A stretch of DNA of 64,000 bases. It comes from Pseudomonas sp. 5P_3.1_Bac2. GTDB lineage: Bacteria; Pseudomonadota; Gammaproteobacteria; Pseudomonadales; Pseudomonadaceae. Location: NCBI RefSeq assembly GCF_025465995.1, contig NZ_JANLNY010000006.1:682001-746000 (forward strand), in the 5' to 3' direction. The notes under the pieces are model-generated. The model saw only the letters and a program-made list of their open reading frames with translations, ran no database searches and was not told the origin of the DNA. Below, piece by piece: positions 44,793 through 56,860 of this stretch (within the stretch, counting starts at the first letter, position 1; the number at the start of each line of letters is the position of its first letter). Made by a program: the position numbers and the translations under genes.

Positions 44793-45533
44793 ATGGGTTC
44801 TCTAACTGGAAAAGTCGCATTGGTCACTGGTGGTAGTCGCGGTATTGGTGCGGCAATCGCCAAGGCTCTAGCAGCCGAAGGTGCGGATGTGGCCATCACC
44901 TATGCGCAATCTGCGGACAAGGCTGAGGCCGTAGTGGCCAGCATTCGCCAGCAGGGCCGGCAAGCGCAGGCAATTCAGGCGCAAGCCAGCGATGCCCGGC
45001 AGGTTATTGCTGCCGTTGACCAAGTGGTGGAAGAGTTTGGCCGCCTGGATATTTTGGTCAATAACGCCGGTAATCTGTTGCGCGGCACCATCGACACTCT
45101 GGAGTTGGAAGACTTCGACCGTACCTTCTTGGTCAACGTCAAAGCCGTCTACGCCGCAATTTTGCAGGCTGCCAAGTACCTGCCGGAAGGTGGACGCATC
45201 ATCAGCATCGGGAGCTGCATCGGCACCCGGACCACCCGCGCAGGCTCCAGCCTTTATGCAGCGAGCAAATCGGCCTTGGTGGGGCTGACCAAAGGCGTAG
45301 CGCGCGACTTAGGCGGGAACGGGGTGACGGTTAACTTGATCCAGCCTGGGCCCATCAATACCGACATGAATCCGGCCGATGGTCCCTCCAGCAGTGTGTT
45401 GTTAGCCAAGTTGGCGGTACCCACATACGGCAGCGCCGAGCAAGTGGCCGCGACCGTCGTGCATCTGGCCAGCCCAAGCTCCGGCTATATCACCGGTTCG
45501 GTAATTGATGTGGATGGCGGTTTTAACGCCTAA
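44793..45533 (+). CDS. Short-chain dehydrogenase, BdcA-like
   Basis: A 246-residue classical SDR with NAD(P)-binding TGGSRGIGAAIAKAL, NNAG, the catalytic Ser in ISIGSCIG and YxxxK in LYAASKSAL. The segment QPGPINTDMNPADGPSS is close to what I recall of E. coli BdcA, a c-di-GMP-linked biofilm-dispersal protein. The resemblance to 3-oxoacyl-ACP reductases is only general. AGGAG lies eight bases before the ATG. It is divergent from the TetR gene and ends 26 bases from convergent guaD. Confidence 0.85.
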   Translation: MGSLTGKVALVTGGSRGIGAAIAKALAAEGADVAITYAQSADKAEAVVASIRQQGRQAQAIQAQASDARQVIAAVDQVVEEFGRLDILVNNAGNLLRGTIDTLELEDFDRTFLVNVKAVYAAILQAAKYLPEGGRIISIGSCIGTRTTRAGSSLYAASKSALVGLTKGVARDLGGNGVTVNLIQPGPINTDMNPADGPSSSVLLAKLAVPTYGSAEQVAATVVHLASPSSGYITGSVIDVDGGFNA

Positions 45534-45559
45534 GTAATGGGTTGCATCGCCTCGGCTGC

Positions 45560-46864
45560 TTAGTCGCGCTGATGGACTAAGCGGCCAGCGGCAAAGGTCT
45601 GCTGGATCACGCGATCATCGCCGAGCATGATCAGGGCGAACAGTTTTTCGGCCAGGCTGCTGGCCTGTTGCAAGCGGTACTTGAGTAAGGGGGTGGCGTG
45701 GTAATCCAGTACGACGAAGTCGGCCTCTTTGCCGCGGGTGAAGTTGCCGATCTTATCGTCGAGGTACAGTGCTTTCGCGCCGCCCAGAGTCGCTAGGTAC
45801 AGAGACTTGAACGGATCAAGCTTTTGCCCTTGTAACTGCATGACCTTATAGGCTTCGTTAAGCGACTGCAGTTGGTTGAAGCTGGTACCAGCGCCCACAT
45901 CGGTACCCAACCCGACGCGCACGCCCTGTTGTTCCATCTTGTGCAGATCAAACAAGCCACTGCCCAGAAACAAGTTCGAAGTAGGGCAGAAGGCCACCGC
46001 TGAGCCTGTCTCGGCCAGGCGCTGACATTCTTCATCACTCAGATGCACGGCGTGGGCAAACACCGCGCGTTGGCCGATCAGCTGATAGTGGTCGTAGACA
46101 TCCAAATAGCCTTTGCGCTCAGGGAACAAGGACTTCACCCAGGCTATTTCATCGCGGTTTTCCGAGAGGTGGGTGTGCATGTACAGGTCGTTGTACTCAT
46201 TGAACAGCTGGCCGGCTAAACGCAACTGTTCGGGGCTGCTGGTCGGGGCAAAGCGTGGGGTTACGGCGTAGTGCAGACGGCCCTTGCCGTGCCAGCGCTC
46301 GATCAGCTCTTTGCTCTGCGTATAGCCACTTTCAGGTGTGTCGGTCAGGTAGTCCGGAGCATTGCGATCCATCAACACCTTGCCGGCGATCATGCGCAGA
46401 TCCCATTTCGCGGCTTCGGCAAAGAAGGCGTCTACTGACTGCTTGTGCACGCTGGCGAAGACCAGTGCTGTGGTGGTGCCGTTACGCAGCAGTTCCTTGA
46501 TGAAGAACTCTGCGACGGCTTGCGCATGCTGTGGGTCAGCGAACTGGCGTTCAGTGGGGAAGGTGTAGGTATTGAGCCAATCCAACAGCTGCTCACCGTA
46601 GGAGGCGATCATCCCGGTTTGCGGATAATGGATATGGGTGTCGATAAAGCCTGGGGTTATCAAGGCGTTGGGGAATTCAACCAGTGGCACATCACCCAGG
46701 CTAGGCAGCAGTTCGGCAGCTGCGCCGACCTTAACCACACGTCCCGCCTCAACCAGCAGCACACCATCAGCAAAATACTCATAGGATTGCTCAACGCCGA
46801 CTACGTTCGGGTCGTCAAGGCTGTGCAGGATCGCGGCGCGATAGGCTTGGGTCGGGTGATTCAT
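45560..46864 (-). CDS. guaD: Guanine deaminase
   Basis: A 434-residue amidohydrolase converting guanine to xanthine and ammonia. Motifs are GFIDTHIHYPQTGM (first metal His pair), HTHLSENRDE, FAHAVHLSDEE and GLGTDVGAGTSFNQL (metal Asp). It feeds purine catabolism together with a putative purine channel gene nearby. Xanthine dehydrogenase genes, common neighbours in Pseudomonas, are not here. The start at 46864 has no strong ribosome binding site (GAGTAG about five bases ahead). Confidence 0.94.
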   Translation of the reverse strand: MNHPTQAYRAAILHSLDDPNVVGVEQSYEYFADGVLLVEAGRVVKVGAAAELLPSLGDVPLVEFPNALITPGFIDTHIHYPQTGMIASYGEQLLDWLNTYTFPTERQFADPQHAQAVAEFFIKELLRNGTTTALVFASVHKQSVDAFFAEAAKWDLRMIAGKVLMDRNAPDYLTDTPESGYTQSKELIERWHGKGRLHYAVTPRFAPTSSPEQLRLAGQLFNEYNDLYMHTHLSENRDEIAWVKSLFPERKGYLDVYDHYQLIGQRAVFAHAVHLSDEECQRLAETGSAVAFCPTSNLFLGSGLFDLHKMEQQGVRVGLGTDVGAGTSFNQLQSLNEAYKVMQLQGQKLDPFKSLYLATLGGAKALYLDDKIGNFTRGKEADFVVLDYHATPLLKYRLQQASSLAEKLFALIMLGDDRVIQQTFAAGRLVHQRD

Positions 46865-47561
46865 GCTCTACTCAATCAGTCACAAAAGGGTTTACAGCGC
46901 CCAGCCTAAACCATCAGGCAAGAGTTTGCAGAAGCGCGAGCCTGCTCACACAAGCAGAGTTGTCCAACTCGTAAAGGCTGCTTCGTTCAAGAACCATGTA
47001 TGAGGCAAGCCTTTATCAATATTCGTTACATGAACTGCGCCAAATATGTCGAACAATCTATTTGTTTAATTGACCGATGAGACTATTCTCAACATAGATA
47101 TATAAGTTCTGGTGTTGGGATTTGAGCTAAATGAGAGTTGTCTTTTTGGGCTAGTACTTATGTGGCGTTATGTATTTACACCATTTGGGTGATTGTCTGG
47201 CATGTTAACTAATCGGACAATCTTACTTTCACTGAAAAAGATTGTGGGTTTGCTTGATGCTCATAAGATTTTTTTTCAGAAAAACCCTCTAGCTTCGGGG
47301 TTTCAGGCCGATTTGTAAGTTCGGGATTTCTAGCCGGTCCGGGTATTAATTTCGTGTTAATACGTGAGCTAGTTACTTGAAATGCCTAATGCTTTAGTTA
47401 CAAATCGTTGCTTAAATTAAGGGTTTAAGGGTGCTCAGGGGCTGTAATGCCCTGTGTTACACTTTCTTCTTCGCTGAACCGCCAGATCCAGCCTGGTGCA
47501 GGCTCAAGTCGAACCCGCATTTAAATCCTCACTCGAACACACAAACCGAAGGATCCAACAG
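46865..47561. other. AT-rich 697-base intergenic region upstream of the GntR gene
   Basis: The largest non-coding gap of the window, clearly richer in A+T than its surroundings. It contains a run of T (about 47269-47276) next to the imperfect hairpin AAACCC / GGGTTT (about 47282-47302), which on the minus strand is followed by TTTT and could end a leftward transcript. No ORF above 60 codons or RNA gene is recognisable. It may hold several promoters or an unidentified short RNA. Confidence 0.45.
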
Positions 47562-48218
47562 ATGTTCAAGGCACCGGATAGCCTCGCCGAGCAAATTGCT
47601 CATCACCTAGCGGAACGTATTATCAGCGGCGAAATGAAGGCCCGTGAAAGGGTTCAAGAACAAAAAGTTACTCAAGCACTTAATGTCAGTCGTGGCTCAG
47701 TGCGAGAGGCTCTGTTGATATTAGAGCGCCGTCATTTAGTGGTCATTCCTCCGCGCCGTGGTGCCCACGTGGCTGAGTTGACCCCCCATAATGTCAAAAG
47801 CCTCTACAGTCTGATGGCTGAGTTGTACATCATGCTGCTCAATGCCGTGGCGGATAACTGGCAAAACGAAGCAGAGCTGGCGCCATTCAAAACCATTAAT
47901 GAGCGTTTGCTCGTCAGCCAGCAACAGGAAGAGCTGTCTAACTTTGTCGATGCTACGTTCTCAATCGTTCGTTCAACCTACAGCTTTGCCAACAACCCAT
48001 ACTTGCAAAGTACCGTGGAAGACCTGATGCCGGCGATTCGCCGTACTTATCACCTGTCTTTGTCCAAGGCCGGCAGCGAGATGGGCAAATTCCTGCAGAC
48101 CTACGCAGGTTTGATCCAGGGGATTGTCGAACGGAATCATCAGCAGATCCGCGAAGTATTGCTAGAATATGCCGAGCATAATTGCCAGCTTGTGCTGGCG
48201 GCATTGGCAGAGGCCTAA
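47562..48218 (+). CDS. GntR-family (FadR-type, FCD domain) regulator
   Basis: A 218-residue regulator with an N-terminal winged helix (LAERIISGEMKARERVQEQK; LNVSRGSVREALLILERRHLV) and a helical FCD ligand domain. Two His of the usual FCD metal site are not obvious. GAAGGA lies eight bases before the ATG at 47562. It stands directly upstream of smc (12-base gap) and after the AT-rich gap. In Pseudomonas this neighbour is near purine catabolism genes, so purine control is possible, but no operator is identified. Confidence 0.88.
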   Translation: MFKAPDSLAEQIAHHLAERIISGEMKARERVQEQKVTQALNVSRGSVREALLILERRHLVVIPPRRGAHVAELTPHNVKSLYSLMAELYIMLLNAVADNWQNEAELAPFKTINERLLVSQQQEELSNFVDATFSIVRSTYSFANNPYLQSTVEDLMPAIRRTYHLSLSKAGSEMGKFLQTYAGLIQGIVERNHQQIREVLLEYAEHNCQLVLAALAEA

Positions 48219-48230
48219 GGATGGCAGTAC

Positions 48231-51200
48231 ATGCGGCTCAAGTGCATCAAGCTGGCCGGTTTTAAATCCTTCGTAGATCCAACCACTGTCACCTTCCCCA
48301 GTAACATGGCGGCGGTGGTGGGCCCCAACGGCTGCGGTAAGTCAAACATCATTGACGCCGTGCGTTGGGTTATGGGCGAAAGCTCGGCGAAGAACCTGCG
48401 TGGCGAGTCGATGACCGATGTCATCTTCAATGGCTCGAATACACGCAAACCGGTAACCCAAGCTTCGATTGAGCTGGTTTTCGATAACTCGGATGCGACC
48501 CTGACCGGGGAGTACGCCGGTTACAACGAAATTTCCATCCGCCGCAAAGTGACTCGCGACAGCCAAAACACTTATTTCCTTAACGGAACTAAGTGTCGGC
48601 GTCGCGACATCACCGACATCTTTCTTGGCACAGGTCTGGGCCCGCGCAGCTACTCGATCATCGAGCAAGGGATGATCTCCAAGCTGATTGAGGCCAAGCC
48701 CGAAGACCTGCGCAATTTTATCGAAGAAGCCGCCGGCATCTCCAAATACAAGGAGCGCCGCCGCGAGACCGAGAACCGCATTCGCCGCACCCACGAAAAC
48801 TTGGCGCGTCTGACTGACCTGCGCGAAGAGCTGGAGCGGCAACTGGAACGCCTGCACCGCCAGGCCCAGTCGGCGCAGAAATATCAGGAATACAAAGCCG
48901 AAGAGCGTCAGCTCAAGGCGCAGCTGACGGCTTTGCGCTGGCAAGCCTTAAATGATCTGGTCGGCCAGCGCGAGGCGGTGATCAGTAACCAAGAGGTCAG
49001 CTTTGAGGCCTTAGTGGCCGAGCAGCGTAATGCTGATGCCAGCATCGAGCGCCTGCGCGACAGCCATCATGAGCTCAGCGAAAGTTTTAACTTGGTGCAA
49101 GGCCGTTTTTATTCGGTGGGTGGCGATATCGCCCGGGTCGAGCAAAGCATCCAGCATGGTCAGCAGCGTTTGCGCCAATTGCAGGATGACTTGCGTGAGG
49201 CCGAACGCTCCCGTCAAGAAACCGAGTCGCATTTGGGCCATGACCGCACCTTGTTAGCCACGTTGGCTGAAGAGTTGGCCATGCTGGCGCCGGAGCAGGA
49301 ACTCAGCGCAGCAGCGGCTGAAGAGTCAGCGGCGGCGTTGGAAGAGTCCGACAGCGCCATGCAGTTGTGGCAAGAGCAGTGGGACAGCTTCAACCAGCGC
49401 AGTGCCGAGCCCAGACGGCAGGCCGAAGTGGCGCAATCGCGTATCGCGCAGTTAGAGCAGAGCCTAGAGCGAGTGGCCGAGCGTCAACGGCGTTTGAACG
49501 ATGAGCTGCAGCAGCTGGCGGCCGATCCAGAAGACGCTGCCATCATCGAATTGGGCGAGCAAATAGCCGCCGGTGAAATCACCCTGCAAGAAGTGCAGTT
49601 TGCTGAAGAACAGCAAGCCGTGCAGCTCCTGCAACTGCGCCGTGATATCGAACACAGCGCTCAGACGCAGCAGCAAGCACAGGGTGAACTGCAGCGCTTA
49701 AATGGCCGTTTGGCCTCGCTGGAAGCCTTACAGCAAGCTGCTCTGGATCCTGGCAAGGGCGCCAGCGAGTGGCTCAGTCAACAGCAACTCAGTGCACGGC
49801 CACGTTTGGCTGAAGGCCTGCGGGTCGAGCCAGGGTGGGAGCTGGCGGTGGAAACCGTGTTGGGCGCCGATCTGCAGGCCGTGTTGGTGGATGATCTGCG
49901 CGGGTTGGACTTCAGCAGCCTGAGCCAAGGCGATGTGCGCTTGGTTAATGGCGGTCAAACCGCTTCGCGCGTGGCTGGCAGCCTGCTCGATAAGGTCGAG
50001 GCCAATGTCGATCTGGCGCCTTGGCTGGCAAAGGTGAAACCGGTCGAGAGTCTCGATCAGGCGTTGGCCGCGCGCAGTCAGTTAGGCGCCGACGAGAGCC
50101 TGATCAGCCGTGATGGTTATTGGTTGGGGCGCAACTTCTTGCGCGTGCGCCGCGCCAGCGAAACCCAAAGCGGTGTGCTGGCCCGTGGCCAAGAGATTGA
50201 ACAGTTAGGCCTGGAGCGTGAAGAGCGCGAGGCGGCTTTGGCTGTGCTGGATGAGCGCTTGCAGCAACTTAAAGACAGCCAGCGCGTTCAGGAAGAACAA
50301 CGTGAGCAGTTGCGCCGCCAAGGCCAGGAGCAGGCGCGGCGTTTAGCCGAACTCAAAGCGCAACTGTCGGCCGGGCAAGCCAAGGTCGAGCAACTGTTGC
50401 TGCGTCGTGAGCGCTTGCAGCATGAGCTCGATGAGGCTGCCGAACAGCGTGCGGTTGAGCATGAGCAACTGGGTGAAACCCGTCTGCAATTGCAAGATGC
50501 CCTGGACTGCATGGCCAATGACACCGAGGAGCGTGAGCGGCTGATGCTCGCTCGCGATAGTTTGCGCGAACAGCTGGACCGGGTGCGTCAAGAAGCGCGT
50601 CAGCACAAAGACCAGACTCATCAGCTGGCCGTGCGCTTAGGCTCCCTGCAAGCCCAGCATGATTCCACGCAGCAGGCGCTAGAGCGTTTACATCTGCAAG
50701 CCGAACGCCTGCATGAGCGCCGTGAGCAACTGAGCCTGAACTTGGAAGAGGGCGCTGCGCCGCTGGAAGAGCTGCGCATGAAGCTGGAAGAACTGCTGGA
50801 AAAACGCATGGCCGTCGACGACGAGCTGAAACTGGCGCGTTTAGCGCTGGAAGATGCCGATCGCGAATTGCGTGACGCCGAGCGCCGCCGTACCCAAGCC
50901 GAGCAGCAGGCGCAGTTGTTGCGCGGCCAGTTGGAACAGCAGCGGATGGACTGGCAGTCCCTCAGCGTGCGGCGCAAAACCTTGCAAGATCAATTACTGG
51001 AAGACAATTACGACCTGCATGGCGTGCTAGAAACGTTGCCGGCCGAGGCCACCGAGGCGGCTTGGGAAGAAGAGTTGGAGCGTATGGCTGGGCGGATTCA
51101 GCGCTTGGGCCCGATCAACTTGGCGGCAATTGATGAATACGAACAGCAGTCTGAGCGTAAACGCTACCTCGACGCGCAAAACGCCGATCTTGTGGAAGCG

Positions 51201-51719
51201 CTGGATACTTTAGAAAACGTCATTCGCAAAATCGACAAAGAAACCCGCAATCGCTTTAAAGAAACCTTCGATCAAATTAACGGCGGTTTACAGGCGTTGT
51301 TCCCCAAGGTTTTTGGTGGCGGCAACGCTTATTTGGAACTTACCGGAGAAGACTTGCTCGATACCGGGGTAACCATCATGGCGCGGCCACCGGGTAAGAA
51401 GAACAGTACCATCCACTTGCTGTCTGGTGGCGAGAAGGCGTTGACGGCACTGGCTTTGGTATTTGCCATCTTTAAACTCAATCCCGCGCCGTTCTGTATG
51501 CTCGATGAGGTGGACGCGCCGCTGGATGATGCCAACGTGGGTCGTTACGCCAAGTTGGTTAAGGAAATGTCTGAAACCGTGCAGTTTATCTATATCACCC
51601 ACAATAAAATCGCCATGGAGATGGCGGATCAGTTGATGGGCGTGACGATGCACGAGCCCGGTTGCTCGCGTTTGGTTGCGGTGGATGTGGAGGAGGCTCT
51701 GGCGCTGGTTGAGGCCTGA
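48231..51719 (+). CDS. smc: Chromosome segregation protein SMC
   Basis: A 1162-residue SMC ATPase. N-terminal Walker A GPNGCGKSNIID and the R-loop/hinge order are typical. Two long coiled coils (about residues 170-490 and 650-1000, rich in Glu/Gln/Leu/Arg) flank a hinge with GASEWLSQQQL and VLGADLQAVLVDD. The C-terminal head has the signature LLSGGEKALTALAL and Walker B FCMLDEVDAPLDD. It would dimerise and load with ScpAB to organise and segregate the chromosome. It is the first gene of a cluster with zipA and ligA. Confidence 0.96.
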   Translation: MRLKCIKLAGFKSFVDPTTVTFPSNMAAVVGPNGCGKSNIIDAVRWVMGESSAKNLRGESMTDVIFNGSNTRKPVTQASIELVFDNSDATLTGEYAGYNEISIRRKVTRDSQNTYFLNGTKCRRRDITDIFLGTGLGPRSYSIIEQGMISKLIEAKPEDLRNFIEEAAGISKYKERRRETENRIRRTHENLARLTDLREELERQLERLHRQAQSAQKYQEYKAEERQLKAQLTALRWQALNDLVGQREAVISNQEVSFEALVAEQRNADASIERLRDSHHELSESFNLVQGRFYSVGGDIARVEQSIQHGQQRLRQLQDDLREAERSRQETESHLGHDRTLLATLAEELAMLAPEQELSAAAAEESAAALEESDSAMQLWQEQWDSFNQRSAEPRRQAEVAQSRIAQLEQSLERVAERQRRLNDELQQLAADPEDAAIIELGEQIAAGEITLQEVQFAEEQQAVQLLQLRRDIEHSAQTQQQAQGELQRLNGRLASLEALQQAALDPGKGASEWLSQQQLSARPRLAEGLRVEPGWELAVETVLGADLQAVLVDDLRGLDFSSLSQGDVRLVNGGQTASRVAGSLLDKVEANVDLAPWLAKVKPVESLDQALAARSQLGADESLISRDGYWLGRNFLRVRRASETQSGVLARGQEIEQLGLEREEREAALAVLDERLQQLKDSQRVQEEQREQLRRQGQEQARRLAELKAQLSAGQAKVEQLLLRRERLQHELDEAAEQRAVEHEQLGETRLQLQDALDCMANDTEERERLMLARDSLREQLDRVRQEARQHKDQTHQLAVRLGSLQAQHDSTQQALERLHLQAERLHERREQLSLNLEEGAAPLEELRMKLEELLEKRMAVDDELKLARLALEDADRELRDAERRRTQAEQQAQLLRGQLEQQRMDWQSLSVRRKTLQDQLLEDNYDLHGVLETLPAEATEAAWEEELERMAGRIQRLGPINLAAIDEYEQQSERKRYLDAQNADLVEALDTLENVIRKIDKETRNRFKETFDQINGGLQALFPKVFGGGNAYLELTGEDLLDTGVTIMARPPGKKNSTIHLLSGGEKALTALALVFAIFKLNPAPFCMLDEVDAPLDDANVGRYAKLVKEMSETVQFIYITHNKIAMEMADQLMGVTMHEPGCSRLVAVDVEEALALVEA

Positions 51720-51911
51720 TCGGCAGGTTCAGTGCACAGGCGGTGTAAAGTTGTCTTTTGTCGTGCTAGTTTAATGCGCACTATTATTAGATGTGACGTC
51801 TCAATTTGTGAAAGGCCAGTCAGAACATAGGCTTGGCGTCACGTAAAAGAATTAGCAAAATGAGCCGCAGAGGCCTTTTTTCAGCATATTTATTAGGGGT
51901 TAGGGTATTAC

Positions 51912-55210
<3,299 letters not shown>

Positions 55211-55217
55211 GGCGCTT

Positions 55218-55250
55218 GGCTAAGGCCGCCAGCGACTGGCGGCCTTAGCC
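55218..55250. terminator. Bidirectional terminator between ligA and queD
   Basis: GGCTAAGGCCGCCAG - CGA - CTGGCGGCCTTAGCC is a perfect 15-bp stem between the convergent ligA and queD genes. A U-tract is lacking. Confidence 0.75.
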
Positions 55251-55256
55251 CGGCAG

Positions 55257-55613
55257 TTAGTCGCCGCGGTACACACAGCCACTGGTGCAGGTTTCGTGGA
55301 TGCGGATCTGCGACAGCTCAGGCAACAGAGGCTTGAGCTCCTGCCAAATCCACTTAGCCAGCACTTCGCTGGTGGGGTTTTCCAGCCCTGGAATATCGTT
55401 CAGGTAGTTGTGGTCGAGGCGCTCGTAGATCGGCTTAAAGATGGCCTTGATCTCGGAGAAGTCACGAATCCAGCCTGTGTACGGATCGACCTGGCCTTCG
55501 ATATGGATCGCGACCTTAAACGAGTGGCCATGCAGGCGGCCGCATTTGTGCCCGTCCGGCACGTGGGGCAGGCGGTGGGCCGCCTCGAACATAAACTCTT
55601 TAAACAATTCCAC
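55257..55613 (-). CDS. queD: 6-carboxy-5,6,7,8-tetrahydropterin synthase QueD
   Basis: A 118-residue enzyme of the PTPS family: zinc ligands His13, His28 and His30 ([22 protein letters not shown]), catalytic Cys24 and DHNYLND. It makes 6-carboxytetrahydropterin from dihydroneopterin triphosphate for queuosine (preQ0) synthesis. The start is GTG at 55613 with AGAGAG seven bases upstream. Other que genes are not in the window. No preQ1 riboswitch could be recognised in the short upstream region. Confidence 0.94.
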   Translation of the reverse strand: MELFKEFMFEAAHRLPHVPDGHKCGRLHGHSFKVAIHIEGQVDPYTGWIRDFSEIKAIFKPIYERLDHNYLNDIPGLENPTSEVLAKWIWQELKPLLPELSQIRIHETCTSGCVYRGD

Positions 55614-55715
55614 AACAATTCTCTCTGCTGCTACCCGGCGCCAGCGCCGTTAAAGGCGCGAATGGTAGCAGTTCAGCGCCGGCTTACCGAGTACCACAGA
55701 GCAATGTTGCTGGCT

Positions 55716-56849
55716 TTAGGGCTGATTGCGCTCCAGTCGATAGCTGCTCACGGCCTCATAGACGGCTTTACGCAGGCGATTGATGCCACCGATAGGGCGG
55801 TGCTCGGGCAGCGCATGCCAGGGGTTAAACGACAGGTTATCGCACATCAGGTTTTGCTCGCGGCTGTCGAAGTCCTGACCCGGGACAAAGATGCTCGCCA
55901 CGGTTTGAAACGGCGCCTGGCTCTCTTGCCACTGCACGCTGGTGTCTTCGATTGGCATGTACAGCTGCGGGTTTTGCACCTGCACTTGCAGGGCGAAGCA
56001 GGCCGGTGCGCGGTCTAGGGACAGTTGCTGATACAGGGCGGCGCGGAGGAAGTTCGGCAGTTGCTGATTTTGCTCGGGCACTTGGTAATCCGGGCATGCC
56101 TGTGGCTCTGGGGTCACCCGATACTTGATGTTGTGCTCGCCGAGTTTAAACGGTGCGATGGAGTTGTAGGTGGTGGCAAGCGGGCTCTGCGGCGCGGCAG
56201 ACAGCGTCTGCAAGGCGATGATCAAGTGGCGGACTTCCCAGGTGCGCGGATCCCAACTGGGAAAGAACGCCAAGACCTTCTGGCCATTGGCCTGGGCAGC
56301 GAAATTGCTTTTGTACTCGGCCACATCGCGCACGAAAAACGTCGTGTTATTGAACATCACGAAGTCTTGTTCCGTGCTGTGCGCCGCGCCACCGCTGAGT
56401 TTGGCTCCAGGCACGTCGAGCAGCTTGAGGGCCATGCCACGGGCGTCGCGCACACGGTCAAATTGCGGGTAAGCATTGCCGTTGGACAGACGCATCCAGG
56501 CTTGCCAGGTCTTGCCTGGCTCGGCGAATACACCACGTTGCAGACTGGCCGGCAACTGCGGGCTGACGGTGACTTGCGCGCGCACGCAGCCATGGGCCTT
56601 GGCATGGGCATCGCGCAGCACGCGGGTGTTGTCGCGGTGTTGTTCAACCACACGGATGGCGTCTTCGATGATGCTTTGGGTGAGTGCGGCTTCTGCCGGT
56701 GGAATGTGTTCCTCAGTGGACACCGGGCCGGAGAATTTCCACCCGTAGTAGAGGCTACCGATTAACCAACCACCAAGGCCGAGCAGCAGCACCAGCAGCA
56801 ACAACTTGCCGAGAACACGGCCCAACCACAGCCAGAGTGACTTAAACAT
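55716..56849 (-). CDS. Membrane-anchored catalase-fold haem protein (y4iL-like)
   Basis: A 376-residue protein with an N-terminal membrane anchor (about residues 13-35) and a reduced catalase fold, shorter than true catalase (about 480). The distal His82 in RDAHAKAHG, Asn167/168 in FVMFNNTTFFVRD and the proximal-haem pattern R359-xxx-Y363 (RKAVYEA) are all kept, so haem binding is likely. It lacks the C-terminal helical domain. It lies 11 bases downstream of a RoxA-like dihaem gene and may act on hydroperoxides formed by it. AAGGAG is eight bases before the ATG at 56849. Confidence 0.82.
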   Translation of the reverse strand: MFKSLWLWLGRVLGKLLLLVLLLGLGGWLIGSLYYGWKFSGPVSTEEHIPPAEAALTQSIIEDAIRVVEQHRDNTRVLRDAHAKAHGCVRAQVTVSPQLPASLQRGVFAEPGKTWQAWMRLSNGNAYPQFDRVRDARGMALKLLDVPGAKLSGGAAHSTEQDFVMFNNTTFFVRDVAEYKSNFAAQANGQKVLAFFPSWDPRTWEVRHLIIALQTLSAAPQSPLATTYNSIAPFKLGEHNIKYRVTPEPQACPDYQVPEQNQQLPNFLRAALYQQLSLDRAPACFALQVQVQNPQLYMPIEDTSVQWQESQAPFQTVASIFVPGQDFDSREQNLMCDNLSFNPWHALPEHRPIGGINRLRKAVYEAVSSYRLERNQP

Positions 56850-56860
56850 GCGAGGCTCCT

